Part shown: piece by piece, positions 61,387 to 64,000 of the stretch | Layout of the letters: each line of letters opens with the position of its first letter | How positions within the stretch are numbered: the first letter of the stretch is position 1 | Assembly (NCBI GenBank): GCA_945861895.1 | Contig: CAMAWF010000010.1 | Span: forward strand, 1-64,000 | From: Rhizobium sp. Q54 | GTDB lineage: Bacteria > Pseudomonadota > Alphaproteobacteria > Rhizobiales > Xanthobacteraceae | Direction of reading: 5' to 3' | Length of the DNA: 64,000 nucleotides | Position numbers and translations under genes: made by a program | Notes under the pieces: generated by a model | The model's database searches: none | What the model saw: only the letters and a program-made list of their open reading frames with translations | Told to the model about the DNA's origin: nothing

Positions 61387-63498
61387 ATGGCTAAGTCCCG
61401 CAAACCCGCCCGCAAGACCGCCGCCAAACGTAAGACCAAAACGTCGAAGCAGCCCGACCTGTTCGGCGATCTGCCGGCGTCGCGCCGCGCTTCCGGGCGC
61501 GGCAAAAGCAGACCTGAGCCGCGTGAAAAAGCCGCCCCGCGCGCCAGCGGCGCGGATGCCGCCTATTCCGCCAAACACATCGAGGTGCTGGAAGGGCTGG
61601 AGCCGGTGCGGCGGCGGCCCGGCATGTATATCGGCGGCACCGACGAGAAGGCGCTGCATCATCTGTTCGCCGAAGTGATCGACAATGCGATGGACGAGGC
61701 GTTGGGCGGCCACGCCACCTGGATCGAGGTGGAGATGGAGAAGAACGGCTTTGTCACCGTGACCGACAACGGCCGCGGCATCCCGGTCGATCCGCATCCG
61801 AAATTCCCGAAAAAATCCGCGCTCGAAGTCATCATGTGCATGCTGCACGCGGGCGGAAAATTCGACTCCAAGGTGTACGAGACCTCCGGCGGCCTGCACG
61901 GCGTCGGCGTCTCGGTCGCCAACGCGCTCTCCGACCGGATGGAGGTCGAGGTCGCGCGCTCGCAGAAGCTCTACAAGATGATATTCGAGCGCGGCAAGCC
62001 GAAGGGCCCTCTGCAAACGCTCGGCAAGGCGCCGAACCGGCGCGGCACCAAGGTGCGCTTCCACCCCGATCCGCAAATCTTCGGCCCCGATGTCGCGTTC
62101 AAGCCGGACCGCGTGTTCCGCATGACGCGCTCGAAGGCTTATCTCTATGGCGGCGTGGAAATCCTCTGGCACTGCGCCAAGGAGTTATTGCGCAGCGGCG
62201 ACGACGTGCCGGTGCGCGAGACATTCCATTTCCCCGATGGGTTGAAGGATTATCTTTCGGAATCGATCCGCGGCGCGACGCTGGTGCACCCGAATATTTT
62301 CACCGGCAAGGCGGGCCGCACCGGCACGCATGGCGCGGTCGAATGCGCGGTCGGCTGGACCGTGGACACCGATGGATTTCTCAATTCCTACTGCAACACG
62401 ATCCCGACGCCCGACGGCGGCACGCATGAATCCGGCCTGCGCACCGCGCTGCTGCGCGGCCTCAAGGATCACGCCGAGCGCGTCGGGCAGGCCAAGGCCG
62501 CTTCCGCCATCACCAGCGAAGACGTGATGGCGGGCGCCGCCTGCATGCTCTCGGTGTTCATCCGCGAGCCGGAGTTCCAGGGCCAGACCAAGGACCGCCT
62601 CGCCACCGCGGAGGCGCAACGCATCGTCGAGCAATCGATCCGCGATCCGTTCGATCATTGGCTCGCCGGCAATCCCAATCAGGCCAACAAGCTGCTCGAA
62701 TTCGTCATCGAGCGCGCCGAGGAGCGCCTGCGCCGCCGCCAGGAAAAGGAAATTTCGCGCAAAAGCGCCGTGCGAAAACTGCGGCTGCCCGGCAAGCTCG
62801 CCGACTGCACCAATTCCGGCGCCAAGGGCTCGGAGATTTTCATCGTCGAGGGCGATTCCGCCGGCGGCAGCGCCAAGCAGGCGCGCGACCGCGCCTCACA
62901 AGCGGTGCTGCCGCTGCGCGGAAAAATCCTCAACGTCGCCTCCGCCGGCAAGGACAAGCTGGCGGCGAACACGCAACTCGCCGATCTGGTGCAGGCGCTC
63001 GGCGCCGGCAGCGGCGCGCATTACCGCAACGAGGACTTGCGCTACGAGCGCGTCATCATCATGACCGACGCCGACGTGGACGGCGCGCATATCGCGTCGC
63101 TGCTCATTACCTTCTTCTACCGCCAGATGCCGAAGCTGATCGACCACGGGCATCTATTTTTGGCGGTGCCGCCGCTCTACCGGCTTTCGCACGGCGGCAA
63201 GACCGTCTATGCGCGCGACGACAAGCACAAGGATCAATTGCTGAAGCAGGAATTTCGCGCCAACTCGCATGTCGAGATCGGGCGCTTCAAGGGCCTGGGC
63301 GAGATGATGGCGGCGCAGCTCAAGGAAACCACCATGGACCCGCGCAAGCGCACGCTGCTGCGCGTCAAACTCGCCGACAAGGACCGCAAGACGACGGCGA
63401 AGTCTGTCGAGCGGCTGATGGGCACCAAGGCCGAAGCGCGCTTCGAGTTCATCCAGGAGAACGCGAAGTTTGCCAGCGAGGAGTTGCTGGACGTGTAA
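61387..63498 (+). CDS. parE: DNA topoisomerase IV subunit B
   Basis: 703 residues from ATG 61387; an ATG at 61345 would add 14 residues. Basic, disordered N-terminal tail (KSRKPARKTAAKRKTKTSK) before the GHKL ATPase: EVIDNAMDEALGG, DNGRGIPVD, GGLHGVGVSVANALS. TOPRIM domain: FIVEGDSAGGSAKQ (EGDSA) and MTDADVDGAHIASLL. The C-terminal GRFKGLGEMMAAQLKETTMDP matches ParE/GyrB. The preceding residue pattern RRRPGMYIG is the ATP-lid start. ParE rather than GyrB on length and the absence of the gyrB insert. Confidence 0.94.
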   Translation: MAKSRKPARKTAAKRKTKTSKQPDLFGDLPASRRASGRGKSRPEPREKAAPRASGADAAYSAKHIEVLEGLEPVRRRPGMYIGGTDEKALHHLFAEVIDNAMDEALGGHATWIEVEMEKNGFVTVTDNGRGIPVDPHPKFPKKSALEVIMCMLHAGGKFDSKVYETSGGLHGVGVSVANALSDRMEVEVARSQKLYKMIFERGKPKGPLQTLGKAPNRRGTKVRFHPDPQIFGPDVAFKPDRVFRMTRSKAYLYGGVEILWHCAKELLRSGDDVPVRETFHFPDGLKDYLSESIRGATLVHPNIFTGKAGRTGTHGAVECAVGWTVDTDGFLNSYCNTIPTPDGGTHESGLRTALLRGLKDHAERVGQAKAASAITSEDVMAGAACMLSVFIREPEFQGQTKDRLATAEAQRIVEQSIRDPFDHWLAGNPNQANKLLEFVIERAEERLRRRQEKEISRKSAVRKLRLPGKLADCTNSGAKGSEIFIVEGDSAGGSAKQARDRASQAVLPLRGKILNVASAGKDKLAANTQLADLVQALGAGSGAHYRNEDLRYERVIIMTDADVDGAHIASLLITFFYRQMPKLIDHGHLFLAVPPLYRLSHGGKTVYARDDKHKDQLLKQEFRANSHVEIGRFKGLGEMMAAQLKETTMDPRKRTLLRVKLADKDRKTTAKSVERLMGTKAEARFEFIQENAKFASEELLDV

Positions 63499-63691
63499 TA
63501 ATATTTGCGCGGGCTCTGCCCACGAAACCGACTCCAAACGCGTCCTGACGCGATTGCGAGGAGGTTAGGATGGGACTAGACTTTGAAAATTGATGGGTGG
63601 AGCCGGACTCCTCTCAAATGCTTGACGTAGTAACATCTAAGTAGCACTTGCGCGTGCTGAATAAGCTGTCCTTGCGTAGAGGAGTTGGCCA

Positions 63692-64000
63692 ATGTGGACG
63701 GCGTTGGTTCGACAAATAGTTGTGTTTTTAATCACCAGTCGCGGAAAAAGAGTTATCGCCTTTGCCGGCGCGATGCTGCTTTGCTTCATCACCGCGCTAC
63801 TGATCGACTCGCGAATGTATCTGACTGCGGGCTTTACAGGTGTCCTTGCCACAGCAGCGCTTGTTGCATTTGTAGTTCAGTACTCTCGGCAGCGTACGGA
63901 GCAACGCGAGCGCGTTCGCCAGGATGCAGAGGAAGCGGTACGGCGCGCGGCAGCGGCACAGGCCCGCAGCGAAAAGATTGACAAAGCTAAGTCAACAGTT
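63692..64000 (+). CDS. Membrane protein with coiled-coil tail, partial at window end
   Basis: 103 residues in the window without a stop. GAGGAG lies 11 nt before the ATG. Two hydrophobic segments, about residues 20-38 (VIAFAGAMLLCFITALL) and 47-66 (GFTGVLATAALVAFVVQY), are followed by a charged heptad-like helix (RQRTEQRERVRQDAEEAVRRAAAAQARSEKIDK in part), probably a coiled coil on one side of the membrane. Family not recognised. Confidence 0.65.
   Translation, partial: MWTALVRQIVVFLITSRGKRVIAFAGAMLLCFITALLIDSRMYLTAGFTGVLATAALVAFVVQYSRQRTEQRERVRQDAEEAVRRAAAAQARSEKIDKAKSTV

Overview
The window looks like chromosomal DNA of a high-GC alphaproteobacterium of the order Hyphomicrobiales (Rhizobiales), closest in style to Xanthobacteraceae/Bradyrhizobiaceae-type soil bacteria. 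This rests on the gene families and orders (aminotransferase-hom-glpX-recJ, a double cold-shock protein next to a DUF192 protein, UPF0314/DUF2585, a mitochondrial-type complex I accessory subunit, class I PHA synthase). It is an inference from content, not from a marker-gene phylogeny. There is no phage, insertion sequence or CRISPR array; coding density is high and three tRNA genes are scattered as single units.

Layout. 1-4725: an alpha-2-macroglobulin gene running off the left edge. 5.0-12.9 kb: housekeeping genes (tRNA-Arg, a degenerate receiver-EAL protein, complex I subunit, tRNA-Pro, DUF192, double cold-shock protein, sirtuin, glyoxalase, tRNA-Glu) and the elongation factor P set (efp, epmA, epmB). 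13-16.6 kb: two membrane proteins, a Bug-type binding protein and an FG-GAP protein. 16.6-21.7 kb: a TetR-redoxin-carboxymuconolactone decarboxylase-like operon, divergent from a cytosolic reductive dehalogenase-like gene, with a perfect inverted repeat in between. 22-25 kb: two cell-wall hydrolases. 25-33.6 kb: a thiamine-diphosphate enzyme, NitT/TauT-type ABC transporter and aldehyde dehydrogenase operon facing a small binding-protein-like operon. 33.7-44.5 kb: a sox thiosulfate-oxidation locus (soxF, cytochrome c, soxDCBZY divergent from soxAX and a DsrE-like gene, then soxW, an unknown gene, soxS and an ArsR-type soxR). 44.6-45.0 kb: a hicBA-like pair. 45-51 kb: recJ, GNAT, glpX, hom and an aminotransferase in one direction. 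51-64 kb: lipoprotein, phaC, MAPEG, argC, a frameshifted MBL-fold gene, a beta-propeller protein, DedA, a TRAP transporter, parE and a partial membrane protein.

How it works together. The sox genes encode SoxXA, SoxYZ, SoxB and SoxCD, the parts needed to oxidise thiosulfate fully to sulfate, plus a flavocytochrome-type sulfide dehydrogenase and thioredoxin-like helpers. The ArsR regulator has the two cysteines expected of a persulfide sensor, and two ACATTC-N8-type inverted repeats in front of soxC and between soxY and soxA are good operator candidates. The organism thus appears able to draw electrons from reduced sulfur while living on organic acids (TRAP, Bug and NitT-type uptake, aldehyde oxidation, PHA storage).

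The most notable observations are the sox operator candidates, the TetR operator beside the reductive dehalogenase-like gene, the uncharacterised TPP enzyme/ABC/aldehyde dehydrogenase operon, the frameshifted MBL gene, and a recurring pattern of short tandem duplications (12, 14 and 22 bp), two of them in-frame inside signal-peptide cores. I did not find a system that I could call clearly new.
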